The position numbers were made by a program, and so were the translations under genes. Of a stretch of DNA of 64,000 nt, positions 1 through 11,647 are shown piece by piece. Source of the stretch: Paracidovorax avenae. Its GTDB lineage: Bacteria; Pseudomonadota; Gammaproteobacteria; Burkholderiales; Burkholderiaceae_C. Location: the NCBI RefSeq assembly GCF_040892545.1, contig NZ_CP156079.1, forward strand, positions 1-64,000, given 5' to 3'. Position 1 is the first letter of the stretch. Every line of letters starts with the position of its first letter. Below the pieces are notes generated by a model that did no database searches, had not been told where the DNA came from, and was given only the letters and a program-made list of their open reading frames with translations.

Positions 1-1362
1 CTGTGGCAAGCCTGTGTCGAGCAGCTCGCGCAGGACCTGCCCGAACAGCAGTTCAACACCTGGATCAAGCCGCTCGTCGCCCAGGTCGCCCCCGACTTCT
101 CCAAGGTCACCCTGCTGGTGGCCAACCGCTTCAAGCTCGACTGGATCCGCGCCCAGTACGCGGGCCGCATCACCGCGTTGCTCGAGGGCCTCTACGGCCA
201 GCCGGTCACGCTGGAGTTAGCGCTCGCTCAGCGGGAAAGCGTTACCCGTACGGTGGTTCGCCCCGTGGTGCAGCAGCCCGCGGCCCCGGCAGAGACGCCC
301 ATCGGCTCCACCCCGTCGGACGAGCCCGCTGCCGCCCCGTTCCGCTCGCGCCTCAACCCGGCACTCACCTTCGAGACCCTGGTGGAGGGCACGGCCAACC
401 GCATGGCGCGGTCCGCCGCCATGCACGTCGCGGGCTCGCCGGGGCACCTCTACAACCCGCTCTTCATCTACGGCGGCGTGGGCCTGGGCAAGACCCACCT
501 GGTGCATGCCGTGGGCAACCGCCTGCTGCAGGACAAGCCCGACGCCAAAGTTCTCTACATCCATGCCGAGCAGTTCGTCTCGGATGTGGTTAAGGCCTAC
601 CAGCGCCGCACCTTCGACGAGTTCAAGGCCTACTACCACTCGCTCGACCTGCTGCTGATTGACGACGTGCAATTCTTCGCCAACAAGGACCGCACGCAGG
701 AGGAGTTCTTCAACGCCTTCGAGGCGCTGCTGGCCAAGAAGAGCCACATCGTGATGACCTCGGACACCTATCCGAAGGGCCTCGCGAACATCCACGAGCG
801 GCTCGTCTCGCGCTTCGACTCCGGCCTCACCGTCACGATCGAGCCGCCCGAGCTCGAGATGCGCGTGGCCATCCTGATCAACAAGGCCCGGGCCGAGAGC
901 GCCGAGATGCCCGAGGAAGTCGCCTTCTTCGTCGCCAAGAACGTGCGCTCCAACGTGCGCGAGCTCGAAGGCGCGCTGCGCAAGATCCTGGCCTATTCGC
1001 GCTTCAACCAGAAGGAAGTCTCCATCCAGCTCGCCCGCGAGGCGCTGCGCGACCTGCTGTCCATCCAGAACCGGCAGATCAGCGTGGAGAACATCCAGAA
1101 GACCGTCGCCGACTACTACAAGATCAAGGTGGCGGACATGTACAGCAAGAAGCGCCCCGCCTCCATCGCCCGGCCGCGCCAGATCGCGATGTACCTCGCC
1201 AAGGAACTCACGCAGAAGAGCCTGCCGGAGATCGGCGAGCTTTTCGGGGGGCGTGACCACACGACGGTGCTGCACGCGGTGCGCAAGATCGCGGGCGAAC
1301 GGCAGCAACTGACCGAGCTGAACCAGCAGCTGCACGTGCTGGAGCAGACGCTCAAGGGCTAA
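1..1362 (+). CDS. dnaA: DnaA, chromosomal replication initiator (5' end missing)
   Basis: Initiator ATPase that binds DnaA boxes and opens the origin. The frame is open from base 1 and begins [11 protein letters not shown], typical of residues near the DnaA N-terminus, so only a short start is missing. Domain I is followed by a short linker, then the AAA+ core with Walker [10 protein letters not shown], the LLIDDVQF Walker B segment, and the C-terminal DnaA-box-binding domain with the [11 protein letters not shown] signature. It has 453 visible codons, close to full family length. dnaN and gyrB follow in the classical order. An in-frame GTG at 118 is internal and not the start. Confidence 0.97.
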   Translation: MWQACVEQLAQDLPEQQFNTWIKPLVAQVAPDFSKVTLLVANRFKLDWIRAQYAGRITALLEGLYGQPVTLELALAQRESVTRTVVRPVVQQPAAPAETPIGSTPSDEPAAAPFRSRLNPALTFETLVEGTANRMARSAAMHVAGSPGHLYNPLFIYGGVGLGKTHLVHAVGNRLLQDKPDAKVLYIHAEQFVSDVVKAYQRRTFDEFKAYYHSLDLLLIDDVQFFANKDRTQEEFFNAFEALLAKKSHIVMTSDTYPKGLANIHERLVSRFDSGLTVTIEPPELEMRVAILINKARAESAEMPEEVAFFVAKNVRSNVRELEGALRKILAYSRFNQKEVSIQLAREALRDLLSIQNRQISVENIQKTVADYYKIKVADMYSKKRPASIARPRQIAMYLAKELTQKSLPEIGELFGGRDHTTVLHAVRKIAGERQQLTELNQQLHVLEQTLKG

Positions 1363-1521
1363 AAGCGGCCCGCAAGACCACGGTGAAGCCCGCCCGCGCC
1401 CAGGAAATGCCCCGGTTCCCGGGCAAAATGCCAGGTTGGCCGAGGGGTGCCGGCAAAGGCATCGCCCACGCGGCCGCCGGGCGGCCCGGCACCGTCGCAC
1501 AAATCACTAGGGGTTGAAGAC

Positions 1522-2640
1522 ATGATCGTCCTGAAGGCAACACAAGACAAGGTTCTCGCGGTACTGCAATCGGTCGCGGGCATCGTCGAGCGCCGGCACA
1601 CGCTGCCCATCCTGGCCAACGTGCTGATCCGCAAGACCGGCAATGCCCTGCAGCTCACCACCAGCGACCTGGAAATCCAGATCCGCACCACCGCAGAACT
1701 CGGCGGCGACACGGGCGACTTCACCACCACGGTGGGCGCGCGCAAGCTGATCGACATCCTGAAGACCATGCCCGCCGACCAGACGGTGAGCCTGGAGTCG
1801 CAGCAGTCCAAGCTGGTGCTCAAGGGCGGCAAGAGCCGCTTCACCCTGCAGTCGCTTCCCGCGGAAGACTTCCCCCTGGTGCAGGAATCCGCCGCCTTCG
1901 GCCCCGCCTTCAGCGTGCCGCAGAAGGTGCTGAAGGACCTGCTCGGCCAGGTGTCGTTCGCCATGGCGGTGCAGGACATCCGCTACTACCTCAACGGCAT
2001 CCTGTTCGTGGCCGAGGGCAACACGCTGAGCCTGGTCGCCACCGACGGCCACCGCCTGGCCTTCGCGAGCGCCACGCTGGATGTGGAAGTGCCCAAGCAG
2101 GAAGTCATCCTGCCGCGCAAGACCGTGCTGGAACTGCAGCGCCTGCTGTCGGACGCCGGCGGCGAGAACCAGCCCCACATCGAGATGCAGTTCGCCAACA
2201 ACCAGGCGAAGTTCACCTTCGGCGGCATGGAGTTCGTCACGAAGCTGGTCGAGGGCAAGTTCCCCGACTACAACCGCGTCATCCCCAAGAACCACAAGAA
2301 CAGCGTCACCCTGGGCCGCGCGCCCCTGCTGGCCAGCCTGCAGCGCACGGCCATCATGACCAGCGACAAGTTCAAGGGCGTGCGCCTGAACATCGAACCC
2401 GGCACCCTGCGCGTGGCGTCCAACAACGCCGAGCAGGAAGAGGCCGTGGACGAGCTCGACATCGACTACGGCGGCGACACCATCGAGATCGGCTTCAACG
2501 TCACCTACCTCATCGACGCGCTCGCGAACATGGGCCAGGACATGGTGAAGGTGGAACTCTCCGACGGCAACAGCTCCGCGCTGATGACCATCCCCGACAA
2601 CGACAACTTCAAGTACGTCGTGATGCCCATGCGCATCTGA
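1522..2640 (+). CDS. dnaN: DNA polymerase III beta sliding clamp
   Basis: Ring-shaped processivity clamp that tethers DNA polymerase III to DNA and binds many repair partners. 372 residues, the normal length. The start MIVLKATQDKVL matches the family; a longer in-frame extension upstream to 1447 has proline/glycine-rich translation unlike the family and is rejected. The C-terminus KYVVMPMRI is the typical clamp ending. It lies 159 bases after dnaA and 73 bases before gyrB, both on the same strand, so co-transcription is plausible but not shown. Confidence 0.97.
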   Translation: MIVLKATQDKVLAVLQSVAGIVERRHTLPILANVLIRKTGNALQLTTSDLEIQIRTTAELGGDTGDFTTTVGARKLIDILKTMPADQTVSLESQQSKLVLKGGKSRFTLQSLPAEDFPLVQESAAFGPAFSVPQKVLKDLLGQVSFAMAVQDIRYYLNGILFVAEGNTLSLVATDGHRLAFASATLDVEVPKQEVILPRKTVLELQRLLSDAGGENQPHIEMQFANNQAKFTFGGMEFVTKLVEGKFPDYNRVIPKNHKNSVTLGRAPLLASLQRTAIMTSDKFKGVRLNIEPGTLRVASNNAEQEEAVDELDIDYGGDTIEIGFNVTYLIDALANMGQDMVKVELSDGNSSALMTIPDNDNFKYVVMPMRI

Positions 2641-2656
2641 CGCACCGGTCCCCTGA

Positions 2657-5347
<2,691 letters not shown>

Positions 5348-5451
5348 GGTCGTTGTTTGCAGATGGGGCTTTCCAGCTTGGAGCGGAAGGCTCCACAGGT
5401 GAGGCCACCCCATACATAACCATGTGGCCGACTTCAGGGAGGGAGTGAGCG

Positions 5452-6456
5452 ATGAACGGAACGACAGCGATCTACTGGATGGTGAGAGCCGGAGAGGGAG
5501 GTTTTCTCTTCGACGACTTCAAAAGCCAAGGCATCGTGGCGATCGGTTGGGAAGAAATGGATGACATGAGCAGCATGCTCAGCCGCGCCGACTTCCAGAA
5601 AGCCGCGGCGGAAGCCCATCCCCATGTCTCGGCAGGCACCTTGAGCAGCTACGCCGGCCAGACATACCGGTTCGTGCGCGAAATGAAGATCGGCGACCAC
5701 GTCGTGACCTACAACCCCAGCACACGCAGCTATCTGCTCGGAACGGTGGCAGGGAACTACGAGTACGTGCCTGTAGGCACGAATGGCTACCCCAACCGCA
5801 GGCGCGTGCAATGGCGCGGCTCGATCGACCGCGACAGCCTCACCGTCGGCGCACGAAACAGCCTGGGCTCCATTTCCACGCTGTTCCAGCTGACCCTTGA
5901 AGTGGGCCAGGAGCTGGAACGACAGGCGGCCCAGCCTGCCAGCGCCGTCGCCCCGGCGCCTGAAGTCACCGCCGTCCAGGTGAGCGAGCAATACAAGGAC
6001 ATACAGAACCAGGCGCTGGAGTTCATCAAGGACCGCGTCAACGCGCTGGACTGGTCCGATATGCAGGAGCTCGTCGCAGGCCTGCTGCGCGCCATGGGCT
6101 ACAAGACCCGCATCTCGCCCAGCGGCTCCGACCGGGGCAAGGACATCGTGGCCTCGCGCGACGGACTGGGGTTTGAAGATCCACGTATTGTGGTCGAGGT
6201 CAAGCACCGCGCGGCCGCCATGGGATCGCAAGAGATCCGCAGCTTCCTGGGAGGCCCTCATGAACGGGACAAGGGCCTGTACGTCAGCACCGGCGGCTTC
6301 ACCAAGGACGCCCGCTACGAAGCCGAGCGGGGCCGCATTCCCGTCACGTTGATGGACCTGGACGATCTGGTCAAAACCCTGCTGGAACACTATGAGCAGG
6401 CCGACAGCCAGACCCAGCGGCTAGTGCCGCTGCGCAAGCTTTACTGGCCCGCCTGA
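5452..6456 (+). CDS. Mrr-like restriction endonuclease
   Basis: Probable DNA-cleaving restriction enzyme. The C-terminal third (about residues 204-320) is an Mrr_cat-type PD-(D/E)xK fold: an MQELVAGLLRAMGY helix, then GSDRGKDI with D231, then VVEVKH with E249 and K251, the expected catalytic triad. The N-terminal half (WMVRAGEGGFLFDDF, GIVAIGW) looks like the module often fused to Mrr domains and may read DNA. 334 residues, complete. The ATG has a strong site, GGGAGGGAG, just upstream. It stands alone 104 bases after gyrB and next to the type I restriction locus. The DNA modification or sequence it recognises cannot be read from the sequence. Confidence 0.85.
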   Translation: MNGTTAIYWMVRAGEGGFLFDDFKSQGIVAIGWEEMDDMSSMLSRADFQKAAAEAHPHVSAGTLSSYAGQTYRFVREMKIGDHVVTYNPSTRSYLLGTVAGNYEYVPVGTNGYPNRRRVQWRGSIDRDSLTVGARNSLGSISTLFQLTLEVGQELERQAAQPASAVAPAPEVTAVQVSEQYKDIQNQALEFIKDRVNALDWSDMQELVAGLLRAMGYKTRISPSGSDRGKDIVASRDGLGFEDPRIVVEVKHRAAAMGSQEIRSFLGGPHERDKGLYVSTGGFTKDARYEAERGRIPVTLMDLDDLVKTLLEHYEQADSQTQRLVPLRKLYWPA

Positions 6457-6487
6457 GTCCCTGCGTCGGTAGCCACTGGTGCCCGGG

Positions 6488-7312
6488 CTACTGCGTCCCC
6501 ACCGATGAATCTGCCAGCAGGCCCTGCGCACCTTGCCAGATCGCTTGCCGCCAGGGCGATTCATTTTGCGGCGGTGGGTTCACCAGATCAGTGGGATACC
6601 ACCTTCCCCGGGTGCGCTGCAGTAGCTCTGGCACCAGCGCACAGCCTCTCTGTAGCCGCGTCAGGTCACGGGCCCCCAGCTCTTTGCCTACGGCCACCAA
6701 CACCCCCGACTTCTGGGCCACATGCAGCAGCGCGGCCAGATTTTCGACACAGGGAGCATGGCCCATGTGCCATCCGTCTGTCAGAAGCCAATAGCGCGAC
6801 CACTCCGATCCGTCCAGCCCGTCGCTCACCTCCTCGTACACCACGCTCAGCGGGCCGTCTGCACCAGGGCCCACAGGAGTGCCGATGGATTTCCAGACGG
6901 AGAGAAAACGATCTACGTTGGGCGCAGCCGTTTGGCGGGCTTGGAACCATGGGCCGTAAAGCGCAGGGTGCTTGTAATGATCGACCATGCGGTGCGGCGG
7001 CACATCCTCGCGCCCATCCAGCCAGTCGCGGCGCAGGTTCAAGTAATCAGCCGCCCAGTCCAGCAATGCGGGGGTGAGCTTGGGCTTGAGCTGATCGGGT
7101 GATGAGCAATCGGCCATGCCCAGCTCGGGCTTGGCCTGGGCAATGGCGGCAGGCACCAGACGAATGATCTGCTGCCGCGCGACGCCATGCGCTTCAAAGG
7201 CACGGATCAGCCGCTGTGCAGAGCGCCGGGCAGGGTCACGCCGCCCCCTCCACCAGTCCCAGCCCTTGCCCAACAGCCCCACCGCACTGGTAGCTTCACC
7301 GACCCACGACAT
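6488..7312 (-). CDS. Unknown protein downstream of hsdS
   Basis: 274 residues, family not recognised. It begins MSWVGEATSAVGLLGKGWDWWRG, a short glycine/tryptophan-rich stretch that could be a weak membrane or packing segment, and continues as a soluble-looking protein with several Trp-rich patches and no obvious catalytic signature. The ATG at 7312 lies two bases beyond the hsdS stop with AGGAGGTGG inside the hsdS end, so it is almost certainly co-translated with hsdS. A 29-codon extension upstream exists but skips this excellent ribosome site. Its position suggests an accessory role in the restriction locus; this is inference only. Confidence 0.7.
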   Translation of the reverse strand: MSWVGEATSAVGLLGKGWDWWRGRRDPARRSAQRLIRAFEAHGVARQQIIRLVPAAIAQAKPELGMADCSSPDQLKPKLTPALLDWAADYLNLRRDWLDGREDVPPHRMVDHYKHPALYGPWFQARQTAAPNVDRFLSVWKSIGTPVGPGADGPLSVVYEEVSDGLDGSEWSRYWLLTDGWHMGHAPCVENLAALLHVAQKSGVLVAVGKELGARDLTRLQRGCALVPELLQRTRGRWYPTDLVNPPPQNESPWRQAIWQGAQGLLADSSVGTQ

Positions 7313-7314
7313 GG

Positions 7315-9018
7315 TCAGGCCACCTCCTGCACCAGCGCCTCGGCCAAACGAGCCTGCACGGACTGGCATCCGGCCAAGCGCTGGCGCAGGTCGGCGCACA
7401 GGCGGCGAAGGGCCATGACGCGGGTGACGATGCGGGATTGTTCGGCGAGGGGTGGGACGGGCATCACCATTTTCTTGATGATTTGTCCGTTAATGTTCGG
7501 ATCTTTCCGGAGCCCCCCAGCAAACGACATCCACTGAGAACGCACAGTGATCACATAGGTGTGCAGAAATTCACTGTCGATCCCAGCCACTGGAGGCAAT
7601 GCAAATACAGATTGGTTGATTGTCGACGCCACGCCCAGTACGCCAGATTTGCCAATTGTTCCTGCACCGCCGTACATGGCGACACAGACCGTGCCTGCAG
7701 GGAAATACTTCAAACGGTTTTCAGCGACTGCCGCCTTAGTTATTAACTCCTCACACGTGGTGACTAGGCCGTTCGTCAAGTCAGTGGTCTTGACCCACGT
7801 TTCTGTACCGTCCGTGAAGAAATCAGTACGTGCTCTCAAAGGCGTAGTTCCGCTTCCGCCATCAAAAATGTTGCCCAACCTCACCCACTCCCACCCCACA
7901 GGCAACTCAAACGGCTTTTCCTCATCAGTGATGGGCGGCAGTGGCTTGTCGCGTTTGATCTGGCCGGTGGCGATGAGGCGGTCCTTTTCGGTGCGGATTT
8001 TCTGCAGCAGGGCGCTGGCGGGTTCGTCGGTGAGGTCTTGGGGCACGAGCAGGCCGCGCACGGCCAGTTGCAGCAGGGTTTGCTCCAGGGCGTCGATGGC
8101 TTCGGGGCGGTCCAGCAGCAGGTTGAAGTGCTGGGCCACGCGCTGCCAGTTTTCGGCCAATTCTTCGGGCGTGGTGCTGGCGGTGAGCGTGCCCAGCAGG
8201 GTGCTGACTAGTTGGGCATGTTGCGCGGCCTCCAGTTGGCCCTTGGCCTCCAGCGCATCGCACAGGCGCATCAGAGCTTCGACGCGAGTGACGATGCGGG
8301 ATTGTTCAGTTAGGGGCGGGAGCGAAATAACTACGTTTGCAAAGTCCTTCCCGGAGATTTCCTTGAAAGTCGTACCAGAGGCCTCAGAATCAATTTTTCG
8401 GGCTAACTGCTTTAGATTCCAATACAAGTATTGACTCAGTCCCGCCAAATGAGGCACACAAGACTTGAAACCTTGATTGGTAGCCAGCGAATTCGCTGCA
8501 ATCGCCACGTAGCCAATTGGTGCCCTGCTCGAAAACAAAACTGTCCCTGCGGGCAATACTCTCGCAGATGAAGAAGCCAAACCGTCGGCGCTAATGTCAC
8601 GCCTTCCCGCAGCAACAGTAACGTCTCGCCGACCATAGAGATCAGCGGGTGTTAGCCATGGGATACCCTGGCTTGCCCAATACTTCGGCTCATCAGTCTT
8701 GGGGGTGCCTCCACCAACTACTTCGCCCAATTCGCCTACACGCGCCCAGCCCCACCCCTCCGGCAATTCAAATGGCTTTTCCTCTTCGGCAATCTCCGCC
8801 AGCGGCTTGTCCCGCTTGATCTTGCCTTCCGCAATCAGCCGATCCTTCTCCACCCGAATCTTCTGCAGCAGCCCGCCCACCGGTTCGTCGGCGGGGTCTT
8901 GCGGCACCAGCTTGCCTTGCACGGCCAGGGTGAGGATGAGTTCGCGCAGCTTGGCGACGCCACCGGGCGCGGTGGCCAATAGGTCTAAACGGGATAGCAG
9001 CATTGACTGAACACTCAC
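7315..9018 (-). CDS. hsdS: Type I restriction-modification specificity subunit HsdS
   Basis: Reads the bipartite DNA target for the HsdR2M2S complex. 567 residues. Two target-recognition domains, each followed by helical conserved regions, are visible as an internal duplication: the KLRELIL/LLQKIR.EKDRLIA..KIKRDKPL block before FELPEGWGW recurs before FELPVGWEW, and PPLTEQSRIVTRV recurs as PPLAEQSRIVTRV. The start is ambiguous: GTG at 9018 overlaps the upstream HEPN stop by four bases (GTGA), while ATG at 9003 begins MLLSRLDLLATAPGG. Both lack a strong ribosome site, and I prefer coupling through the overlap. Confidence 0.9.
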   Translation of the reverse strand: MSVQSMLLSRLDLLATAPGGVAKLRELILTLAVQGKLVPQDPADEPVGGLLQKIRVEKDRLIAEGKIKRDKPLAEIAEEEKPFELPEGWGWARVGELGEVVGGGTPKTDEPKYWASQGIPWLTPADLYGRRDVTVAAGRRDISADGLASSSARVLPAGTVLFSSRAPIGYVAIAANSLATNQGFKSCVPHLAGLSQYLYWNLKQLARKIDSEASGTTFKEISGKDFANVVISLPPLTEQSRIVTRVEALMRLCDALEAKGQLEAAQHAQLVSTLLGTLTASTTPEELAENWQRVAQHFNLLLDRPEAIDALEQTLLQLAVRGLLVPQDLTDEPASALLQKIRTEKDRLIATGQIKRDKPLPPITDEEKPFELPVGWEWVRLGNIFDGGSGTTPLRARTDFFTDGTETWVKTTDLTNGLVTTCEELITKAAVAENRLKYFPAGTVCVAMYGGAGTIGKSGVLGVASTINQSVFALPPVAGIDSEFLHTYVITVRSQWMSFAGGLRKDPNINGQIIKKMVMPVPPLAEQSRIVTRVMALRRLCADLRQRLAGCQSVQARLAEALVQEVA

Positions 9019-9473
9019 TCGCCAGAGGTTTTCTTGTTCACCAAAGGGGCCAGCTTCTCCTGCGCGAGCTGATTGAGGGCCTGGGCTTGTTGCAGGCATT
9101 CGCGCAGGGCTTGCTCGGTGACCAGTTCGCCGTCGTAGTCGCTCAGATTGCGCTGTTTGCGCAAGGCGTCCAGCACGCGCACGGTGGCGGGGCTGACGCC
9201 CAGGGTGTGCGTGAGGCACTGCAGGGTGGTCTGGTGGTGGCCGGGCTTGCTGGTGGAGGTGCGCCAGCCTTGGGCGTGCAGGGCGGCGTCGGCCACGGCG
9301 CGGATGGCGGTGTAGGCGCAATCGAAGCGGGTCTCGGCACTGTTGTCGGTGCGCTGCGCGTCTTGCAGGCGGGTATGGGCGGTGGCCAGCATTTTTTGCA
9401 GCAGGGCGGCAGAGAACGGCACTTTGTCGAGCATGCCAATGCGGGCCAGGTTGTTGAGTTCTTCTTCAGGCAT
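9015..9473 (-). CDS. HEPN-domain protein, probable toxin partner of the MNT gene
   Basis: 152 residues of helical sequence (MPEEELNNLARIGML, then FDCAYTAIRAVADAALHAQGW) typical of HEPN proteins, which are often RNases or tRNA-directed toxins. The family motif region reads KQRNLSDYDGE. The arginine and tyrosine are present, but the histidine of the classical Rx4-6H motif is not seen at the expected place, so it may be a variant or non-nuclease HEPN. It overlaps the upstream nucleotidyltransferase by eight bases and hsdS by four. The pairing is the known MNT/HEPN toxin-antitoxin arrangement; activity here is inferred. Confidence 0.8.
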   Translation of the reverse strand: MPEEELNNLARIGMLDKVPFSAALLQKMLATAHTRLQDAQRTDNSAETRFDCAYTAIRAVADAALHAQGWRTSTSKPGHHQTTLQCLTHTLGVSPATVRVLDALRKQRNLSDYDGELVTEQALRECLQQAQALNQLAQEKLAPLVNKKTSGE

Positions 9474-10053
9474 CGGGGTTTCCTGTCAGCACGATGCGGG
9501 GCTTGGCCAGCAGCTCCTGCACGAAGGGGTGGCCTTCGGCGCGCTGGCGTGCCCACTCGGCGGGGGTCATGACTTTGGGGTTGATCTCGCGGCCCAGCTG
9601 GGCCTGGGCGGCATAGGTGGCTTCAACCACCTGGGCAAAGCTGGCGCTGCCCACTACCAGCAAATCCACATCGCTGCCTGCGTGGGCGCTGCCGCTGGCC
9701 ATGGAGCCAAAGACAAAGGCCAACGTCACTTGGTCGCCCAGCCGCTGCAGGGCCTGGCGCAGTACGTCGGCCAAGCCGGTCGTCTTGCGGATGAGGGCCT
9801 GCAGTTCGGCAAAGACAGGGTGGCCCGTGTTGGCCTGAAACTGCACCTGGTTGCCCACGCGCTCACTGGTGAGCAGGCCGACATGGCACAGCGCGTCCAG
9901 CTCTTTTTTCAGGGTGCCGGGAGCGGCCTGCGTCTGGCGGGCCAGTTCGCGCAGGTGCATTTTCCGATCGGGCTGCATCAGCAGCAGCGCCAGCACTTTG
10001 CGCCGGTACTGGTTGGGAAACAGCAGGTCAGCAAGCGCAGGATGTGTTTTCAA
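9466..10053 (-). CDS. wHTH-MNT nucleotidyltransferase, probable antitoxin
   Basis: 195 residues. The N-terminal 80 form a winged-helix DNA-binding region (RRKVLALLLMQPDRKMHLRE, then TLKKELDALCHVGLL). The C-terminal part is a minimal nucleotidyltransferase with GS-x10-DxD (GSMASGSAHAGSDVDLLV), the motif of MntA-type antitoxins that adenylylate HEPN partners. The start is TTG at 10053. A perfect 19-base palindrome lies 13 bases upstream and may be the operator bound by the winged helix. The pair sits between hsdM and hsdS, interrupting the usual order. Confidence 0.87.
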   Translation of the reverse strand: MKTHPALADLLFPNQYRRKVLALLLMQPDRKMHLRELARQTQAAPGTLKKELDALCHVGLLTSERVGNQVQFQANTGHPVFAELQALIRKTTGLADVLRQALQRLGDQVTLAFVFGSMASGSAHAGSDVDLLVVGSASFAQVVEATYAAQAQLGREINPKVMTPAEWARQRAEGHPFVQELLAKPRIVLTGNPDA

Positions 10054-10065
10054 ATGAGAAACGAT

Positions 10066-10084
10066 TGTTTTCTTTAAGAAAACA
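10066..10084. promoter_or_regulatory. Perfect palindrome upstream of the MNT-HEPN pair
   Basis: TGTTTTCTT-T-AAGAAAACA, nine-base arms around one base, 13 bases upstream of the TTG start of the MNT gene. On the minus strand a CATAAT hexamer at 10087-10092 is a candidate -10 box just before it. The encoded protein has a winged-helix domain, so an autoregulatory operator is the natural reading. Binding is not shown. Confidence 0.6.
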
Positions 10085-10162
10085 CATTATGCATCCCAGC
10101 GACTGAAGCCCTGCACCCGTAGTGCTGCCGGCTGAGGCCTCAGCAAAAGACGTTGCAGATCA

Positions 10163-11641
10163 TCAGACGCTGGTAACTTTGGCAGATAAAGACTGCGCTA
10201 GGATGCCCTTCAATTCATCGCGCAGAGCCTGGGCCTCGGCCTGCAAACGGGCATAGTCGGCCAGCAGCACGTTGGGGTCGTGGCTTTGCTGCTCGCCAAC
10301 GTGGGGGTTCTTCTGGTCCAGGTTGTAGCCTGCGGCCTTGATCTGGTCGATGCTGACCTTCCAGGCCTGCTCGTTCTCCACGCGGGCGGCAAAGCCGTCG
10401 GCCTCGGTGCCCCACCAGGCTTTCTCGGCATCGAATTCGTTGATGCGGATGGGCTTGGTCTTGTTGTAGTTTTTCACGCCCGGCGGGTAGGGGTGCTCGT
10501 AGTACCAGATGTGCTGCGTCGGCTGGCCCTTGGTGAAGAACAGCAGGTTGGTCTTGATGCCGGTATAGGGAGCGAACACGCCATTGGGCAGGCGGACGAT
10601 GGTGTGCAGGTTGCACTGCTGCAGCAGTTGTTCCTTGATGCGGGCCTTCACGCCTTCACCGAACAGAAAGCCGTCGGGCAGCACCACGGCAGCGCGGCCA
10701 TGGGGCTTGAGCAGGTGCTGGATGAGCACAAGGAAAAGGTCGGCCGTTTCCTTGGTGCGCACGTCGGCGGGGAAGCCGGCCTCGATGCCGGGCTCTTCGA
10801 TGCCGCCGAAGGGCGGGTTGGTGAGGATGACGTTGACACGGTCTGCCGCCGTGTAGTCGCGCAGCGGGCGGGCCAAGGTGTTGTCGTGCACGATCTGGCT
10901 GGGTACTTCGATACCGTGCAGCAGCAGGTTGGTGACGCACAGCATGTGCGGAAGCTGCTTTTTTTCTACGCCACGGATGCTGTTTTGCAGCACCGCTTCT
11001 TGGTCGGCATTGCGCACCTGTCTGCGCAGGTGCTCGATGGCGCAGACCAGGAAGCCGCCGGTACCGGTGGCTGGGTCCATGACGCTTTCGCCCAGTTGGG
11101 GGTTGGTCATGTCCACCATGAACTGGGTGACGGCGCGGGGCGTATAGAACTCGCCCGCGTTGCCGGCGCTCTGCAGGTCGCGCAGGATCTTTTCGTACAG
11201 GTCGTTGAACTGGTGGCGTTCGGCCTGCCGGTTGAAGTCGATCGCGTTCAGCTTGTTGACCACCTGACGCAGAAGGTGGCCGCTCTTCATGTAGTTGTAA
11301 GCGTCTTCGAACACGCCGCGCACCACGTAGCCGCGCGGGTTGCGCACGGGATCGGCATTCAGGCCCTTAAGAGCCGGGAAGAGTTGCTTGTCGACAAAAT
11401 CCAGCAAGGCCTCGCCGGTCATGCCTTCCGGATTCGCGGCCCAGGCGCGCCAACGAAGGTGTTCGGGGATGGGGCTCTGGTAATGATCGCGGGTGGTTTC
11501 AAGCTCCTCTTCAAGCGCATCAAAGACTTTGAGGAACAGCAGCCAGGTCAGCTGGCTGATGCGCTGTGCATCGCCGTCAACGCCAGAGTCCTGGCGCATG
11601 ATGTCTTGAATGGATTTGATGACAGGGGACAGGTTGGACAT
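10163..11641 (-). CDS. hsdM: Type I DNA methyltransferase subunit HsdM
   Basis: N6-adenine methyltransferase subunit, protecting host DNA when joined to HsdS and required for restriction with HsdR. 492 residues, normal length. It has an N-terminal helical HsdM_N domain (about 1-140), then an S-adenosylmethionine-binding motif DPATGTGGFL at 189-198 and the catalytic NPPF at 275-278, the order of gamma-class amino-methyltransferases. It starts six bases after the SHOCT gene ends. Its partner hsdS is separated from it by the MNT-HEPN pair and 109 non-coding bases. Confidence 0.96.
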   Translation of the reverse strand: MSNLSPVIKSIQDIMRQDSGVDGDAQRISQLTWLLFLKVFDALEEELETTRDHYQSPIPEHLRWRAWAANPEGMTGEALLDFVDKQLFPALKGLNADPVRNPRGYVVRGVFEDAYNYMKSGHLLRQVVNKLNAIDFNRQAERHQFNDLYEKILRDLQSAGNAGEFYTPRAVTQFMVDMTNPQLGESVMDPATGTGGFLVCAIEHLRRQVRNADQEAVLQNSIRGVEKKQLPHMLCVTNLLLHGIEVPSQIVHDNTLARPLRDYTAADRVNVILTNPPFGGIEEPGIEAGFPADVRTKETADLFLVLIQHLLKPHGRAAVVLPDGFLFGEGVKARIKEQLLQQCNLHTIVRLPNGVFAPYTGIKTNLLFFTKGQPTQHIWYYEHPYPPGVKNYNKTKPIRINEFDAEKAWWGTEADGFAARVENEQAWKVSIDQIKAAGYNLDQKNPHVGEQQSHDPNVLLADYARLQAEAQALRDELKGILAQSLSAKVTSV

Positions 11642-11647
11642 GCGCGG

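Noticed and set aside
10131..10144. Perfect palindrome GCTGAGGCCTCAGC between hsdM and the MNT gene as a terminator
   Set aside because: No T-run follows on the minus strand, and hsdM ends on the other side of it. Left as an unexplained palindrome.
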